NCBI GenBank assembly: GCA_963971405.1
Contig: OZ020492.1
Span: forward strand, 13,752,151-13,816,150
Length of the DNA stretch: 64,000 bases
Reading direction: 5' to 3'
Origin: Psococerastis gibbosa
Taxonomy: Eukaryota; Arthropoda; Insecta; Psocodea; Psocidae
Positions 1 to 9,847 of the stretch are shown in pieces (position 1 is the first letter of the stretch; each line of letters opens with the position of its first letter). The notes below the pieces were generated by a model. The model ran no database searches, was not told the DNA's origin, and was given only the letters and a program-made list of their open reading frames with translations. A program made the translations under genes and the position numbers.

Positions 1-540
1 AAGGGAATTGAATGTTCTACAACCCTATGGCCTGCATTTATTTTTTGGTTGCATCGTTGAAGAGTTATCCAGTCAAAAAGTTCAAAAAAATGTTAGAAAA
101 AAATGTATTTTTCCAAAATTACTGTTTTTCCCGAGCAGATATCTCGAAAATTATGCAAGATATCGAAAACTTTACTTCGTATAACTTGTAGCAAATTTAA
201 TCAGCATTAATTTGGCATAGTGCAGAAATATCGCTAGGGTGCGTAGTTTCCGAGATATAAGGGAAAAACCAAAAAACGGTACCTTCAAAGTCCCCCCTTC
301 CCCCGGGCTCAAGGGCTACGAGTGAGGACTTTTGATATGTTCACCTCCTAACTAGTCTAAACAAAGTTACGAAGTCAAAAATTATGTTCCAACCAGCTCC
401 CTCTAAACCTATTCGTTGCCTGGGCTAATAATAACATTCGTAGTTACTTACTTTTCTCAGCTTACCTTTTTTTTCATACTAGCAAAGGTAGTTGCGTTCA
501 CGGAGAACTCTGCTGCTTGCATACGACATGGCCAATGAAA
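1..540. other. Left-edge intergenic DNA, no gene seen
   Basis: I see no coding exon, RNA gene or clear transposon boundary here. The sequence is AT-rich with a short C-rich run near 292-305. It lies downstream of the NPF stop codon, beyond the likely polyadenylation site. Confidence 0.5.
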
Positions 541-578
541 AATCCGTTATCCGTATCCGTATCCGTATCCGTATCCGG
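541..578. repeat. (ATCCGT)n microsatellite
   Basis: About five tandem copies of the hexamer ATCCGT, with the first copy interrupted. Confidence 0.85.
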
Positions 579-627
579 TATACCCATACATGCTTTCCTA
601 TTTATCTTGTCTTGTCTTGTTTACAAA

Positions 628-770
628 AGGTTAATTCGCATACAAACAATTTAATGAATGCATCCGAATAACCTCTTCTATCACCTCACTAAGTCACCTG
701 ATAGGTACTGGTGTCGAGTTACGACACGTCTCCGACCCCAAGGTGTGTAGATACTCGCACAAGTGCAAAG
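628..770 (-). repeat. SINE family B copy (tRNA-derived)
   Basis: Read on the minus strand, this matches other copies at 1536-1712, 4516-4665, 14640-14820, 15005-15185 and, in the opposite direction, 33312-33470. The best-preserved copy starts with a pol III A-box-like head (GGCATAGTGGTAAGG) and ends in an AT-rich tail that includes ATACATTCATTAAATTG. This copy abuts a family A SINE, so the two form a fused pair. Confidence 0.75.
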
Positions 771-775
771 GGCTA

Positions 776-981
776 CCTAGAGTAGTGGTACAGACTCCGA
801 CTTTCACCCGAATGGTTGTTGGTTCGAGTTCCACACTTGCTAAATTTTCTGGCCATGCTTTGGAGGGCATGTAAAGGAGGCGGGCCCGGGCTTTCCTAGT
901 TGAGTGTAAGAGAGGGCTTATAGCCCTAACTACGCTAGGTTGGCTTAGTAATAGAACCAAAAAGTCAATATTTATATTCTT
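776..981 (+). repeat. SINE family A copy (tRNA-derived)
   Basis: The head has a pol III A-box-like TAGTGGTACAG and a B-box GGTTCGAGTTCC. A body shared with copies at 5403, 12950 and 63791 follows (CTTCCTAGTTGAGTGTAAGA, then GCTAGGTTGGCTTAGTAATA). The combination of tRNA-like head, unrelated body and several dispersed copies identifies a SINE rather than a tRNA gene. Confidence 0.8.
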
Positions 982-1280
982 AGCATCCACTTACTAGCTG
1001 GACTCAGGAGTGAAGTAAGGGAAGTGTAAGTTGACCCCTCGATACTACAAACCTACAAACGCGGCTTTCTCAGTTTCACTTTGAAGACAGGAATGCGTGT
1101 GCCCGTTGGGTGTCAGAGTGGATTTTCTTGCAATGTTTTCATTGGATATGGGAAAAGCGTATTCCCCACTATTCACCATGTAAATGGAACACGGGCGTTT
1201 TCATAGTGGGAAATGATATCAGAATAAGAAAATTGAGTAAGCCGAGAATTCATATTAAAAACACAAAAGAAAATAAAAAG

Positions 1281-1286
1281 TTTATT
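1281..1286 (-). promoter_or_regulatory. Polyadenylation signal AATAAA for NPF
   Basis: Canonical AATAAA on the minus strand, about 55 nt after the NPF stop codon. The position fits a short 3' UTR. Transcript data are not available here, so use of the signal is inferred. Confidence 0.6.
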
Positions 1287-1339
1287 TTATTTTAGAACAA
1301 TAGTGAAATATGCGGTCATATTGTAAATTTAACTTAAAA

Positions 1340-1466
1340 TTAATCTTCAGGTTCGTTGATATTTGAAAGCATTTGCAGGATATCGGACCGCGTAATGGGC
1401 GCCCTTTGGTACATTGATGACGGCTCCCTCAGTGGTCCCGAAACCATTAAGTTCCTCTTCCCAAAC
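1340..1466 (-). CDS. NPF: NPF final coding exon (C-terminal Phe, GKR site, flanking peptide, stop)
   Basis: Acceptor TTTAG precedes G TTT GGG AAG AGG, which completes the split Arg codon and then reads Phe-Gly-Lys-Arg. The remainder encodes NLMVSGPLREPSSMYQRAPI and 17 more residues, ending NEPED and TAA. The exon has 127 coding nt, exactly the length needed to continue phase 2 from the upstream exon. It is too short and starts too abruptly to appear as an obvious ORF. Confidence 0.9.
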
Positions 1467-2772
1467 CTAAATGAAAATCAGCATTAATTTACATTATATT
1501 TTATGGTACTCATTTCCCATACTGTTTTTTTTTTCAAAAATGTTAAATCGAGTACAAAAAATTTAATGAATGTATTCAATTAACCTCTTCAATTGCCTCA
1601 CTAAGTCACCTAATCGGTACTTGTGTCGAGTTACGGTAACACGTCTCCGACCGCAAGGTGTGTAGAGACACGTGCAAGTACCAGCACGCTACCACCTTGC
1701 CACCGAAGTCGTTAAAATTGCGAATTGTAGAAATAGTTAAAATTATAATAAGTACTACCTACAGCAGTTAAGGTTATTCCATTCGGGTCGATTCCAGAAT
1801 CGCATAATTTCGTTCGATTCCCAAGTACTAGCCATTGATTGTGAGTGAGGTGAGGTTTATGGGTCAATGGGTATTGATTGCGAATAAAATTCTTTTGATC
1901 AAATTTGAATGATTTGATTCTCGTATTGAACGAATACATCCTTCCAATTCTGTACTCGATTCCGAAATTATTGATGGAATCGGAAATCACAAGGATATCA
2001 TAAGGATATCATAGTTAAAGAATCAAATGGAAATTCCGGAAAGGAAGATTAGTGACGCTGCCGAGAATGCAACACTGCTCTGTTGCCTCCAACGCGGCTT
2101 CCTTTTGTGTGTCCCCCTAATAGGTGGGAGAATCGCTTTAGTTTTCGGTCTCTGGAAGCTACCCCAATTTTGACTTTTAATACCTCCTACCCTACTAATA
2201 TTATGTTTCTTTGATTCGGCTCTTGCGTCACATGTAATCCAGCTTTCAAGTTTCATTAACCCGTCGTCATAAGAAGCAGCTCATGGACGGATCCAGCCCA
2301 TTTTTTGGGAGGGTGGCAGTGGGGGGTCAAAATGGAAGAAACATATGTAGTATCGATTAAATAAGAGGGTAATAAATTAACTTACAATAGATTTACTAAA
2401 TTTTGGGGGGTGGGTAACTACCCCACTAACTCACATTAAATAATTTTTCGTCTTACAGTTACCCATTTTGGGGAGGGGGGGGGGGGGCTGGGTCATATAT
2501 ATACGCCACTGATAATAAGTAATACATAAAAATTAGACAGTTCTCTCTTCCGAACCTCAAAGTCGCAGTCAGTACCTGGGTCGACCTGCTATTGCGTAGA
2601 AGTTGCCCAGCTGATCGAGGTACGAACGTAGCTCTTCTGGAGTGTTGAAAACTTTGGGCCTGGTAGGCCTAGCCATGTTTTCAGGGCCTCCAGGCAACGG
2701 TTCAGCGGTGGACCAATATAGGCAGAGGACTACGAGGCTGCCGATCATAACACCTTGTTGCGTGACCTGCAT
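1340..2772 (-). CDS. NPF: Neuropeptide F (NPF) precursor, two coding exons
   Basis: Secreted neuropeptide precursor of 107 residues, joined from 2576-2772 and 1340-1466. Residues 1-23 form a signal peptide (hydrophobic core VMIGSLVVLCLYW, likely cut after STA). The peptide has a proline-rich arm (RPTRPKVF), an amphipathic helix (TPEELRSYLDQLGNFY) and the family ending GRPRF at 63-67. GKR at 68-70 supplies the amide glycine and the dibasic cleavage site. A 37-residue flanking peptide follows. Arg66 is split AG|G by an intron, a position conserved in the NPY/NPF family. The family acts through NPY-like G-protein-coupled receptors, commonly in feeding and related behaviours; the role here is inferred. 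The exact N-terminus of the mature peptide is uncertain (Glu24 if signal cleavage alone sets it). Several features resemble the insect long-NPF group. Confidence 0.93.
1536..1712 (-). repeat. SINE family B copy inside the NPF intron
   Basis: Nearly full-length copy. The tail part (ATTTAATGAATGTATTC) is followed by the conserved CACTAAGTCACCTAATCGGT and the reverse-oriented head (CACGCTACCACCTTGCCACC). It lies in the same sense as the host gene. Confidence 0.8.
2282..2511. mobile_element. hAT-like MITE with G runs, inside the NPF intron
   Basis: One end reads GGACGGATCCAGCCC and the other CGCCACTG, the terminal pattern of the CAGTGGCGGATCC-type elements seen elsewhere in the window. The interior shares GGTCAAAATGGAAGAAAC and TTTACTAAATTTTGGGGGG with 16415-16540. 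G runs of 6 to 12 lie near the ends. No clear 8-bp target duplication was found, so the exact boundaries are approximate. Confidence 0.6.
2576..2772 (-). CDS. NPF: NPF first coding exon (signal peptide and peptide up to split Arg66)
   Basis: The exon opens exactly at ATG, directly after an acceptor TTGTTCCAG, so a further upstream exon is expected to be 5' UTR. It encodes residues 1-65 and two bases of Arg66, ending CCCAG|GTACTG. Reading on into the intron gives Tyr and a stop, an artefact that mimics an RPRY ending. Length is 197 nt (65 codons plus 2). Confidence 0.92.
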
Positions 2773-3188
2773 CTGGAACAAAATACGTCACTCGAACGTT
2801 TGAATTAAATACTGTAGAAAGAAAGCAAGAAAATTATTTATTGTGGAAATTGACAACAAGAGTAGCTATATATAGAAGCAGCAGTAAATAGAGCCTTTTC
2901 AGCTTATAGTACAATAAAAAGTATGAAAGAAAGAAAGAAATATATATAGGCCTATATACGGTAAATAAAAAATAAATAAAGAAATAATGTTTTGAAAATT
3001 GACGACAGGAATAACAATAGGAATGTGAATCAATAGTGCCTATTTATTTTATAATGCAAAAAAGTATATACGTATGCCTAAGTAGAATTATAGTAACTTA
3101 GGTAGAAATCCCTCTCAAATGCCCAATAATATGGTAGTACAATATATTACATTGTGAAATATATATAAATAAATAAATAATGCATCTT

Positions 3189-3318
3189 AGTTCTATTACT
3201 AAGCCAACCTAACGGAGTTAGTGCTATAACGCCCTCTATTTCACTCAACTAGGAAGATCCGGGACCAACTGCTTTACATGATCTCCAAGGCATGGCCAGA
3301 AAATGTAGCAAGTGTCTA
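3189..3318 (-). repeat. SINE family A copy, head truncated
   Basis: Reverse complement of the family A body: TTCTATTACTAAGCCAACCT, then CTCAACTAGGAAG, CATGGCCAGAAAATGTAGCA. The A/B-box head is degraded or absent. Confidence 0.75.
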
Positions 3319-3394
3319 CTAGTAGTCTAATATTTAGAAATCTAGCCTCTCACACGATCAAACTAATGAGACAAAATAATGAATAGCCGCCAAA

Positions 3395-3689
3395 CAGGCG
3401 CGGATCTACGGGGGGGGGGGGGGCTATAGCCCCCCCTTAGGTTCTGATTTTACACCAGATAAAACTGTATTTTTAACTATAGAACTATACAAAATTCATT
3501 ACCTCTACTACCAATCAACAGATAAAAATCATAAAAATACTTCTGAAAGATGTGAAATTTTGAAAATTAAGCGCCAATTGAACTAACGTAACATAACCTG
3601 TAATTCATTAATTATATAATTTATGTTCATCTTTTTACTCGTATTTAATCTTAGCCCCCCTCCTTGGTCTCATTCTAGATCCGCGCCTG
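3395..3689. mobile_element. hAT-like MITE with perfect 8-bp target duplication
   Basis: The 295-bp element begins CAGGCGCGGATCTA and ends with its exact inverse TAGATCCGCGCCTG. It is flanked by CCGCCAAA at 3387-3394 and again at 3690-3697. An 8-bp duplication is the mark of hAT transposition. There is no room for a transposase. A long G run sits just inside the left end and C runs lie inside both ends. Confidence 0.9.
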
Positions 3690-3988
3690 CCGCCAAACGT
3701 TTAAAAAAAACGTCGCAAAATCGAGACACAATTATTGAGGGGGTGGGTAGACAATCTGTTCACATAAGAGAGTCTATATAAGTTTAATTACATAGATGTA
3801 TTAATTTCGATGTAGAGGGGACGAAGACTGTGTAGAGAGAGCGTATTGTTACGATGTTGATTTGTTTGTCGTGGACAAACATGACCCCAGGAGTAATTAA
3901 CGCTATCCGCCATCTTTTTCTCTGTCGGCTACCCCCCTTTTATTGCTAAAGGAGTTCTCTTGAAAATAACAATGGTGTAGTGGATAAG

Positions 3989-4254
3989 CAGGCACGTAGC
4001 CAGGGAGGGGCTTTGGGGGCTGAAGCCCCCCCCCCGAAATTAAAGAAAAAAAGAAAAAATCCTTGCATTGTTCTGTTTGATGTTTCACCTGCATTTTTTT
4101 TCTCCCTCGAAAAACACTAAAACTGTGTATTTTTATATGTAAATTCTTAAACATTTTCCGAGGGGGGGGGGGCGGACCGACCGTTTTACTGGGGGTATTC
4201 AATACCCCCTCGACCCCCTGGTAGTTAGCCCCTCCCGAAATAAAATCGTGCTTG
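3989..4254. mobile_element. hAT-like MITE with perfect 8-bp target duplication
   Basis: The element starts CAGGCACGTAGCC and ends ATCGTGCTTG, with TGGATAAG on both sides (3981-3988 and 4255-4262). The terminal repeats are short and imperfect, but the duplication is exact. It holds several C and G runs. A spurious minus-strand reading frame across 3903-4343 comes from this element. Confidence 0.85.
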
Positions 4255-4515
4255 TGGATAAGAAATGACCGTAGTCCAAAGAAATTTTTTTTGGGGTAAA
4301 ACCAAAGAAAAAGACACCCCGTGCCTTTATCTAAATAAGGCAAATACCTGAAGTGCTAGGGTGACAGTAGGCACATTCTATAAGTAAACGTATGTGTATG
4401 TTAAACAAGGATTTTTTACGAAGATTATAGGGGGGGGGGCAGGTGTTTTGAAGAAAAACTTATCGGGTGAAAGTCGGAGGCCGTACCACTACTCCTTTTT
4501 TTTTCTTTTCCTTTT

Positions 4516-4665
4516 TTAAAAAGGTTAATCGCATACAACCAATTTTTAATGAATGTATCCAATTGACCACTTCAGTCGCCTCTGTAGGTTAGTACCTGTG
4601 TTGAGTTACGACACGTCTCCGATCACATGGCGTCTAAAGACTCGCACAAGTGCAAGCACGTTTCC
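4516..4665 (-). repeat. SINE family B copy
   Basis: AAGGTTAATCGCATACAACC and the GAGTTACGACACGTCTCCGA block match the other family B copies. Confidence 0.75.
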
Positions 4666-5402
4666 TTATCTTCATATTTGAAACTATCAGTTGCTTATCA
4701 CAGTACTGCACTTTACTTGATAAAAAATCTGAAAATTTGAGTAATGAGGTTCACTTATGACGTCATTTTGTAGATGGCAGCACCAGTTGCACTGATATCA
4801 AAGCGTTGATTTTTCCATAAGCCCCAATACTATTTTAAAATTATTTTATTTATGTATTATTTTAACGTGATATTTTTCTATAAATCATGGAGAATATATA
4901 TATATACTAAATTATATGAAGCGAATTAAGGTCCAGGCATAGTAAAAATATTATAAAAAATTTTAAAAGAATTAATTAGATGCTAAGAGCTTAGCTTTCA
5001 CATGCAAACGGCGGCAATTTTGAATAACGTGGATATCGGTTTGTCGTCAGCGAACCTAGTGACCAAAACTGCCCCTACAGAACCTCATTCACATAATTTG
5101 GTCTAACGGCAGAGTGTCTGTCCATCTACAGTTAAATGAAAGAGCTTTATTTGAGGAGCAGGCGATTATTTACAATTCATTAAAGGTCCATGTCCCTCAG
5201 TGCTCTTGACAAACTAGTCATAGTGTATATTTAATTACGGTAGGCTACTGTATTATAGAACTTGTTCCCCGGTCAAAGAGCTTTCAAAATTATTATAGAA
5301 CATTCAATATTGAATCCCTTGAGTGCTGGGCTGTGCCTTTATATAACTTGTACTTGCAGGAACTGAATAAAACAGTACTATGTCAGTACCCTGTAGTGTA
5401 GT

Positions 5403-5639
5403 GTCAGGACATGTAGAGTAGTGGTACAGACTCCGACTTTCACCAGAAAGGTTGTTGGTTCGAGTCCCACACTTGCTACATTTTCTGGCCTTGCTTCTGA
5501 GGGCATGTGTAGCAGGCGGTCCCGGGCGTTCCTAGTTCAGTGTAAGAGAAGGCTTTATAGCCCTAACTCCGATGGATTTAGGCTTAGTATTGGGACAAAA
5601 AGTCAATATTTACTTGTTTATTTATTTATTTATTTATGC
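5403..5639 (+). repeat. SINE family A copy, full length with (ATTT)n tail
   Basis: This is the clearest family A copy. TAGTGGTACAG (A box), GGTTCGAGTCCC (B box), the conserved body and AATAGTGGCTTAG-like end are followed by a tail of TTTATTTATTTA repeats. A reading frame across it has no coding character. Confidence 0.85.
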
Positions 5640-5651
5640 AGCGTAGTTGCT

Positions 5652-5735
5652 AGGGTTCAGACTTTCCCCTGAAAGGTTATTAGACTGAGTCCCGTTCTTT
5701 CTACATTTTCTGGCCATGCGTCTGTGACGTGTTAA
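5652..5735 (+). repeat. Partial SINE family A fragment
   Basis: Degraded head and start of body (GAAAGGTTATTAGACTGAGT, then CTACATTTTCTGGCCATGCG). Confidence 0.6.
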
Positions 5736-5745
5736 GCAGAGCAAT

Positions 5746-5947
5746 AACAAAGGGTTAGTTGGACTTACATTGCCTGCTGTGTTAATAGTCATATTAGAGG
5801 CAGGGATCTCACAGTCATTGAACAAATAAGGTGGAGCCCATTGTCAGGGGAAGGGGGCTCCGCCATAATTGTTCGATGACTGTGAGGCCCTAGTCTCTAA
5901 TGACTAATAAACACAGCAGGCAATATAAGTGCAACTAACCCTTTGTT
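5746..5947. mobile_element. Foldback element with about 80-bp inverted arms
   Basis: The left arm (about 5746-5825) and right arm (about 5868-5947) are inverted copies. The outermost 16 bp (AACAAAGGGTTAGTTG) match exactly, and CTGCTGTG and the GTCAT-ATTAGAG block recur inside. The loop is about 40 bp and G-rich. A related half copy lies at 20105-20220. The transposon class is not determined. Confidence 0.85.
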
Positions 5948-5984
5948 AAATAATATTACAACATTGCATTATACCTTTACCAAT

Positions 5985-6078
5985 AGATTAAAGCAGGGCA
6001 ACTTTGACTGGGCATAAGAGAGGGCTTTATAGCTTTAAGTGACTAAGTGTGCTCAATTTTTTCAGTAATAGAACAAGC
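5985..6078 (+). repeat. SINE family A tail fragment
   Basis: GGCATAAGAGAGGGCTTTATAG and a diverged GTAATAGAACAAG end match the 3' half of family A. Confidence 0.55.
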
Positions 6079-6660
6079 ATGAAGATGCTAAGTTGAAATT
6101 TATAAAATGACTAGGCTATTAATTAAATACAGAGTATTATTGTAAGTATCACGAGTATTAATGTAAGTATCACGAGTATTAATCTGATAATTGAATATAG
6201 TATTAAAAAATTAATAGTCAGATATCATATTTATTGTACAGCTACCTATACCTATCTACTAGGCTAATAAAAAAATATTCTCGTTTATTATAATGTTATT
6301 ATAGGGCTACTCGGCGATAAAATAATGTAATTTAAATAATAATAAACGAAAGAAAAATGTGAATTGCAATAAAAATAATAACATTCCTTTCTAATCTAAT
6401 ACCAATTGTTATAAGAAAATAGACAATAAGAAGGTAAAAGGAGGTATAGAACTGTTGGGAATAAAAATGAGGCACCAGGTGTAGACTGTGTAATAACCGA
6501 GCACAATATTACAGGAATGCGTCCCCTATCGCAATATCATTACAACCCAATGCCCCTAATTGTCCATCACATCTTATTTTATAAAGAAATTGGTTGGCCA
6601 CTTTGAAAAAATTCGCTTCCCACACGTTTCATCGGTATATATTGTCGAAACCCTGTGGGG

Positions 6661-6841
6661 CAGGGACGGATCCTTGGGGGGCGGTCGCCCCCCCCCCCCC
6701 CCGAGAGAAATAGCTTTATAGCCTACTAGATAGAATGGACTTTTGAATAAAATTTAAAAAAATATTACTCAAGCAAAAGAATCGCGATATTTTTTAGGCC
6801 ACCGCCCCCCCCCCCCGAAAACTTTTCTGAAACCGTCCCTG
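6661..6841. mobile_element. hAT-like MITE with C runs
   Basis: It starts CAGGGACGGATCC and ends ACCGTCCCTG, and both ends enclose long C runs. Flanks CTGTGGGG and CCCTGGGG are similar but not identical, so the target duplication is doubtful. Confidence 0.7.
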
Positions 6842-6984
6842 CCCTGGGGGAGGGTGTCCCGAAGAAAGGTTCACTCGGTCCTGCAGTTATACCTGTATTA
6901 TGATGCATTATTTCAGTATATAACTACTTGTCAACGGATGACAGTGGTAAAAGAACCAATACATATCTCTCCAGAAGCACCCTA

Positions 6985-7670
6985 CTGGAAGAGCAATCTG
7001 GCATGAAATTAATGACAGAACACAAACACCTTATCGAAAAATATCTTGCCAGGAAGCCACATATGCTAAGAGCATCGTACCATCCAGAAAATTAAGGACA
7101 AGAACACCCTACCACGAACTATCTTAACAAGAACTTGACATCAAACACGTAATATATAATATCAGGAATATATCTGCTGCTGTGCACAGGAATACTCTGG
7201 CAAGAAATACCATGTCAGGAATTATCTAGACAGGAAAAGTCAAAGCCCGACAGGGAAAATAGAGCATTAATGCCTAAAACAACATAGGTACCATGAAATA
7301 TTTTGGTAGGAAATGCACAATCCTACCATCCAGGAAATTAAGGCCAAGAACACCCTGCCAAGAAATATATCCTGCCAGGAAAACCCTGCTGCGAAGTCAA
7401 TACTAGCAATAAACAGGTGCATGCTTGGAATAATCTAGCCAAGAAAAGTCAAGGTACATCAGGAAAAATATCTAGAAAATTAATGCCAGACAAAACCCTC
7501 CATGAACTATCATGTGAGGAAACTCCATCGGGGAATCTACATATGTGAGGAACTCCCTGCTATCAAATATCTTGCAAGGAGAACTCCACCCACATATTAG
7601 TTTCAGGAAAGCCCTGCCAAGAAACATTGTGTCAAGAAAATGTTGTCAAGAACGTATTTTCTTGAAAATC
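6985..7670. repeat. Decayed minisatellite with about 240-bp higher-order duplication
   Basis: Short units built on NCCAGGAAA/GCCAAGAAA recur every 15-25 bp. Longer blocks also repeat: CCATCCAGAAAATTAAGGAC near 7081 is matched by CCATCCAGGAAATTAAGGCC near 7327, and GGAATACTCTGGCAAGAAA near 7190 by a similar block near 7430. This suggests an old tandem array that was then duplicated at a step of about 240 bp. No coding function is supported. Confidence 0.75.
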
Positions 7671-7689
7671 CCAGCACCGCACCAAATTC

Positions 7690-7945
7690 ATGCATCATAT
7701 AATAAGGTATTTTCAGTTTTCGAAATTGTAGTTTTTTTATAAACACGAAAGTTATTGTTGATAACATATTTCCATGCTTATGAAAAAACTACAATTTCGA
7801 AAATTAAAAATATCTTATAATAATCTTCTACAACTTTGATGAGCCAAATCTTCAATAACATGCTTGGTTAATTAAATAAAAAATAAAAAGTATTACATTT
7901 CGGGCTGCCAATTTCCTACGGGCTGTACACTCTTAATGCCAGGAA
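7690..7945. repeat. Foldback repeat family G copy
   Basis: The inverted arms CAGTTTTCGAAATTGTAGTT and AACTACAATTTCGAAAATTA surround a short loop. A shared segment follows (CTTCTACAACTTTGATGAGC, then GGTTAATTAAATAAAAAATA). Related segments occur near 37530, 47390 and 55922-56450. Confidence 0.65.
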
Positions 7946-8017
7946 AACTGGCCGAAAAGGTCTTATTATTTATATATTTCCATTATTATGATGATTTTAA
8001 ACAGTAACTCTCATTTC

Positions 8018-8313
8018 AAAGGCCGGCCGTCATACCAAGTTGAATCCAGCGGACCAGAGCAGGTTCAAAGCTGCAGATAACTTGATCGTGTGCACAGTAC
8101 CGGTAGGGAAACATGGTAGGACTTGTCCTGGTCACCTCCGAACTAATCGTGTGACTTCACTGTGTTTCCCCAAGTGGTTCGGAATCCACTATAATCTGGA
8201 GGTCCACTGTCCTATGGGCTGGCATAGGACAGTCAAGTCGGAGTCGCTCTATGAGCCCAAATATGAGGCCTAAGTCGTTATTAACCCGACGAACACTACT
8301 ACTACTACTACTC
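8018..8313 (+). repeat. Dispersed repeat family C copy
   Basis: About 290 bp, shared almost base for base with 17308-17610 and 33540-33790 (opposite strand). It starts GGCCGGCCGTCATACCAAGT and includes CAGCGGACCAGAGCAGGTTC, ending in an (ACT)n or (AGT)n run. The 77-codon frame inside recurs with differing breaks in the other copies and is not a gene. Class is unknown; it could be a SINE or a MITE. Confidence 0.8.
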
Positions 8314-9164
8314 ATTTCAAAGAGTGCTGCCTAAAGGGTATACTCTGTAGGCATCTTCAACCATTGAAAACTGGAAGTGTCAGAAGCATTGTTAGGGCTG
8401 ATTTATAGCCTACAGGTATATCAACGGAGATGAATGAAATGGCAATAGTTCGTGCAGTATTGGATTAAATAGGTACTAAAAGAGCAATTAAAAACTGCGC
8501 CAATGCAACGTTTTATTACTCTTTTATACTTATATTGTTGAATCATTCTTTGTAAGGGGAGAATGAAAACAGTAGGTAACAATGCAATAACTGGCTGTCC
8601 AATGGATAGCCGTAATAAAATTGCTATATGAGTCCTTCACCAACTTTGGGAAAAAATGTAGTTTTCGAAAATTTTCAAGATTTTGGTAATTAAAAAAAAT
8701 GTCGTCAGGAGAATGGTAGATGGGAAGATGATTTCTGGTCAAACCCAAACTCTCGTTCATATAATGATATTTTTATTAAATTAAATTAAATTGTTATTAC
8801 ATTAGCAACAATCTTAAATGAAGATGAACAAAAAATAACAAAAACTTAGAGTTTTAGAAGTTTATTAAAATGAAATACCACGAAGTCACGAGTAATCTAA
8901 TTATTTATATTTAAATGAAGATGGTTAGAATTGATAATAGGAATTATGAAAAATTGGAATTGTAAAATAGGTGTCTGGTGTACAACTCACTATGGGTTAA
9001 GGCCTGAATACTGTCAGAGGACCCTCTCTCTTGACCACTGCTCTATTCGGGATATTGGCATTGCTGTGGTCATCAACATGGCTGGCAGCAGTGATTTACC
9101 TTGCCGCTGCTTTATTTGGATAATTAAACTACTCTAAAATTACTTTCAGCATATTAAGGGAGTA

Positions 9165-9222
9165 ACAGCAGTGGCAGCGGCCCAAAATTCCTCCCTGGCT
9201 GGACGGGCCTACCTAAGTCAAG
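9165..9222 (+). repeat. Fragment of the family C flanking module
   Basis: GCAGTGGCAGCGGCCCAAAA followed by TGGCTGGACGGGCC and CTAAGTCAAG recurs near 17317-17360 and 17597, beside a family C copy. Confidence 0.5.
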
Positions 9223-9684
9223 TCAAGGGAGTAACCTAAAATATACAGGCCTACACGTCATCTTTATGGCTGTCTCAAGAAGGCTTGTCCAAGCAGAAGA
9301 AGCTTATACCTGACAGGCCATGAAACCGATAGAGTGATCTGCTGGGAAATTATTACATTCGGCTGGCAAGCTTCTTTAACTGGAAGCAAACCAGCAATGT
9401 GAAAATTTTTGTGAATTTGTTTGCTGTTTAAAATTCCTGGCTCCACTACGAACAAGCTAAGTCTTCTCCGGAGGATTTCTATACAAATTCCTACCAAGTT
9501 TGAACGAAATCGGTCCAGAAGTTTAGGCTCTAACTCTGTTTACATATGACCGAACGCAAGAAGTCCTGTAGCTATAAACTTGATGCCGCGGGCTGAGACC
9601 CGAGGCGACGTTGAATTCTACCTACTAAGCCGCTTACCGCTCACTGTTGACCCTAACATCTATTTAATCTGGGTAAATATGCAT

Positions 9685-9847
9685 CAAGGGCGGATTTTGC
9701 CTCCAATTTATGGGGGGGGGGGAGGTCAGCGGCCAGATTCTGTGGATTATAACATTAAAAAACGTTATTATTTTTATTTCCCACTGTAAACCCATTTTTA
9801 TCTAGTGTACGTTCATACCCCCTGACCCCCCCTAAAATCCGCCCATG
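9685..9847. mobile_element. hAT-like MITE with 7/8 target duplication
   Basis: It starts CAAGGGCGGATTTTG and ends CTAAAATCCGCCCATG. The flanks are ATATGCAT (9677-9684) and TTATGCAT (9848-9855). A G run is inside the left end and C runs inside the right end. Confidence 0.8.

Larger units (their letters stand above)
1467..2575 (-). other. NPF intron carrying a SINE and a MITE
   Basis: The 1109-bp intron starts with donor GTACTGAC and ends with acceptor TTTAG. It contains a family B SINE (1536-1712) and a hAT-like MITE with long G runs (2282-2511). The rest is unique, AT-rich sequence with no recognised element. Confidence 0.85.

Noticed and set aside
2569..2781. 70-codon frame read as a complete NPY-like peptide ending RPRY
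   Set aside because: The Tyr and stop are intron bases after an AG|GT donor, and the first codon shown is TTG. The real start is ATG at 2772 and the real end is in the next exon.
3903..4343. 146-codon minus-strand frame
   Set aside because: Made of G and C runs of a hAT-like MITE; no protein character.
6985..7670. Possible CRISPR-like array
   Set aside because: Units are degenerate, spacing is irregular and the context is eukaryotic.
8040..8273. 77-codon frame, with similar frames near 17357-17608 and 33527-33811
   Set aside because: All three are the same dispersed repeat; the frames differ by indels and no family is recognised.
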